Shown: in pieces, positions 61,801 to 64,000 of the stretch
Numbering within the stretch: the stretch's first letter is position 1
Layout of the letters: every line of letters begins with the position of its first letter
From: Cruorifilaria tuberocauda
Taxonomy: Eukaryota > Nematoda > Chromadorea > Rhabditida > Onchocercidae
DNA length: 64,000 nucleotides
Assembly: GCA_013365365.1 (NCBI GenBank)
Contig: JABVXU010000024.1
Span: forward strand, 248,001-312,000
Direction of reading: 5' to 3'
Position numbers and translations under genes: made by a program
The notes under the pieces: generated by a model
The model's input: only the letters and a program-made list of their open reading frames with translations
Told to the model about the DNA's origin: nothing
Databases searched by the model: none

Positions 61801-64000
61801 CAAGAAATACTAATCGACAGGCTATTAAAAAGTTTACGATTCATTGTTTCCTTTTAGATAAGAAATTTGTGATTAAGAAGAAATTATTAAGAGGGAATAT
61901 TTGAAATATAATTCCATACTCCTAACTTTCCGAACATATGCTGCATTATGGATAACCATGTAGAATATCTGACGTGAATTTCATATGAGTTTAGAGAACA
62001 GGTGTCACTCAATTAAACAATCATTAGCAAAATTTTTCTCGTAAGGGAGCTTCTCCTAATGATTCCATTGCTATTGATTATTTTTTACTATTTTATATCC
62101 TAAAAAATCAAAAAATTTTTTGCTTCAGAAAATCAATTTAAAGTTTCAAAAAAAAATTTGTAGAGAAAAAGAAAATAGCTTTAGTTTAATTTACATTTTG
62201 AAAGTTTTCTTTTTCCAAGTTTTAAAATTTTTAAGTGGATACTTTTGACAAATGAGCTAGCTATTCACGAGTGGAGAAAATATTTGTGTGAGATGCATAA
62301 CTACAAAATTTTTGCAGTTGAAATTTCTCAACTCTCAGAATTTTCATTCATCTCCAGAAAACAGAAAAGTACTTACTGCAGTTCTTTTTTCAGAGAGCAG
62401 AGTGATATTATGATCTAAGGATTATAACTCCACTGAAAATTTGTTATATTTTATGAATGAAATTTATAAGATAAAATTAAATAAAAAATAAATCATTAAA
62501 AATAAAGAAAAATTTTGAATTTTAAACTTTTTCTTTTCGTTTGTTATCTAATATATTCATTTTCTTTTTGAGCTTATCATTAAATGTAGGTTATCTTTAT
62601 ATATCTCCACTAATGGCATGGAAATTTTATCAGTAAATGTATGTTTTTAATGAAAAAATTTTAACAGTATTAAAATTGAAATCAAAGCTTTGGTGAAACT
62701 CTAATAATAAAAAAGAGATAGCAAAATATCACTCATTTTTATGTCAAAAACAGTATAAATGTATTGATGAAAATGATTGTTATTTCATTTTCACACTCTG
62801 GTCAAAGGTCAAAATGTTTGCCTTTAAATTTGACGAAAGATTATTTTTTTCTTTTACTGGATACATACATAATTAACTATGTAAGTTTTCAGCCAAATTT
62901 AAGCATTAGAAATAGCGTTTTAAAAGAACGATACTTCAGTAAATGTATATGAAAATCTCTATAAAGAGGGAAATTCAGCAAAAAACTGCATGTAATTTCA
63001 AAACATGAAAGAGTTCAACTTACAGGGAATTTCGGTAAAGTGCAAGTCTGGTTCATAGCTGAGATTTTGCGGAAGAAGCAAAACTGTACGTGCTTTAAAC
63101 CATAGTTAATACATTGAAAAAAACTCCAAAAGAAAAAGAAAATCTTGAAATCGTATAGAAATGTCAAAGAATTTTGAATGATAAGAGTTCATAGCTATCT
63201 AATCTATTTGGCTAACCACTTCCAATTAAACTTAGCTATTAAGGATTTCGAATCGCTCTATTTCAATTACAAATGACGAACACGATAAAGAAAGGAAAAT
63301 AAAATATCATATAGCGAACAAGACTGAACGAAGTTTCCGAAAAAAACTCAGAGGAGGGGAAAAAAGGAAAAGTGGAACTTGTTATCAGTAAGGGCTAACG
63401 CTTCATTTAGCAACCAATTTTTTCCTAAAATGAATAAAAAGGAAAAATTAAGAATTGTAGATTGGGAAAAGAATGACTGGTCGTTGATCACTGCGAAAGA
63501 TTTTCGAGGAAAAATTGAATAAAATGGCGAAAGAATGAAGAATTTAGTAGGATTAATATTGGCAGGAAAAATGTGTAGAGGTAAGTAGTCTAACGAGAAT
63601 AACAAAATCAAATCATATGTGTTAAATCAAGAGAACAATGGAAGTGATACTGGACAACAGCGCCAATAGCAACGGATGAAAATGATATCAATGTAGATGA
63701 TAAAATTTCTTGAATTGAAGGATGAAAAACAAATGATTGAGTGGAGAATGTTATTGAATTTTATGGATTTTGTTGATTTCACTACCACAATGCATGCATT
63801 CAATAAATCAAGCAGATATTTTGAAAGTATTAAGTAATTGATGGATGAAAGAAGTGATGAGTGAAAATGAGTTGGCAACAGAAGTATTAAAGTGTTTACT
63901 TAGCCGTTAATTTATAAGGCGAAACAAAGGCTGAAAAGAGCTTTGAAAGATAAGAATCGCTAGGGATTTATATTTATTTATCATACAGATGTATCGGTTA
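58870..64000. other. 5-kb AT-rich region upstream of the receptor
   Basis: No secure gene. The receptor promoter and possibly long 5' introns lie here. One short exon candidate is seen on the minus strand at 63024-63083. Open frames elsewhere are short and consist of low-complexity Phe/Leu/Asn/Lys sequence expected of AT-rich DNA. Confidence 0.5.
63024..63083 (-). CDS. Possible 5' exon of the peptide receptor
   Basis: On the minus strand, an acceptor-like GTACAG (63084-63089) is followed by 60 bases with an ATG (63054-63056) opening MNQTCTLPKFP, ending exactly at a GTAAGT donor (63018-63023) in phase 0. Asn-Gln-Thr is an N-glycosylation sequon, usual at the start of a GPCR. Joining to the receptor's next exon in frame is possible at the AG before ATTAGG (about 58896). 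The 4-kb distance and short length make this speculative. Confidence 0.25.

Overview
The window is AT-rich nuclear DNA (roughly 70% A+T by eye) from a nematode. Two kinds of evidence support this. The genes carry many short exons with GT-AG introns and TTTCAG/TTTTAG acceptors, and several have an acceptor-like site a few bases before the ATG with no donor upstream, as expected for spliced-leader trans-splicing. The content is also nematode-like: an MSP-domain sperm protein, a NEKL-2-type kinase, a SUP-17-type ADAM10 and an NLP-12/CCK-type receptor. Codon use and intron size fit a filarial or other spirurid nematode, but the species is not established. No operon-like clusters with ~100-base spacing, transposon, CRISPR array, rRNA or tRNA gene was found.

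Layout, left to right: the 3' end of peptide:N-glycanase (+, 1-1270); a secreted/ER cyclophilin (-, 1573-2911); a PB1-domain MAP kinase kinase resembling vertebrate MEK5 (+, 5013-8274); TM2D3/almondex (+, 8820-10261); mitochondrial ribosomal protein mS27 (-, 12103-15905) with a decayed C2H2 zinc-finger pseudogene in its last intron; ADAM10/SUP-17 (-, 17660-23456); complex I subunit NDUFB7 (+, 25191-25773); an unrecognised helical protein (+, 26151-28870); UDP-galactose 4-epimerase (+, 29626-31558); selenocysteine elongation factor eEFSec (+, 32995-35125); an unrecognised, possibly mitochondrial protein (+, 35511-36983); splicing coactivator SRRM1/RSR-1 (+, 39236-41972); mitochondrial [2Fe-2S] ferredoxin (-, 42368-43143); a small MSP-domain sperm protein (-, 46998-47531); NEKL-2/NEK8-like kinase (+, 49046-51244); and a cholecystokinin-type GPCR (-, 54318-58869). 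The last 5 kb holds no firm gene, only a possible far-upstream exon of the receptor.

Most genes are unrelated housekeeping or signalling genes placed side by side. Three act in mitochondria (mS27, NDUFB7, ferredoxin). ADAM10 and TM2D3 are both linked to Notch signalling in animals, and PNGase and the cyclophilin both act in handling secretory-pathway proteins. These shared themes do not imply co-regulation. I reconstructed the exon joins by hand from splice signals, reading-frame phase and remembered family conservation. Exact boundaries are firm where phase and conservation agree; uncertain joins are flagged in the entries.

The points most worth a second look are the MEK5-like kinase, two introns that appear to use GC donors (in the epimerase and in ADAM10), the zinc-finger pseudogene, a ~29-bp tandem repeat upstream of the sperm-protein gene, two GC-rich islands in otherwise AT-rich spacers, and two conserved-looking genes I could not name.
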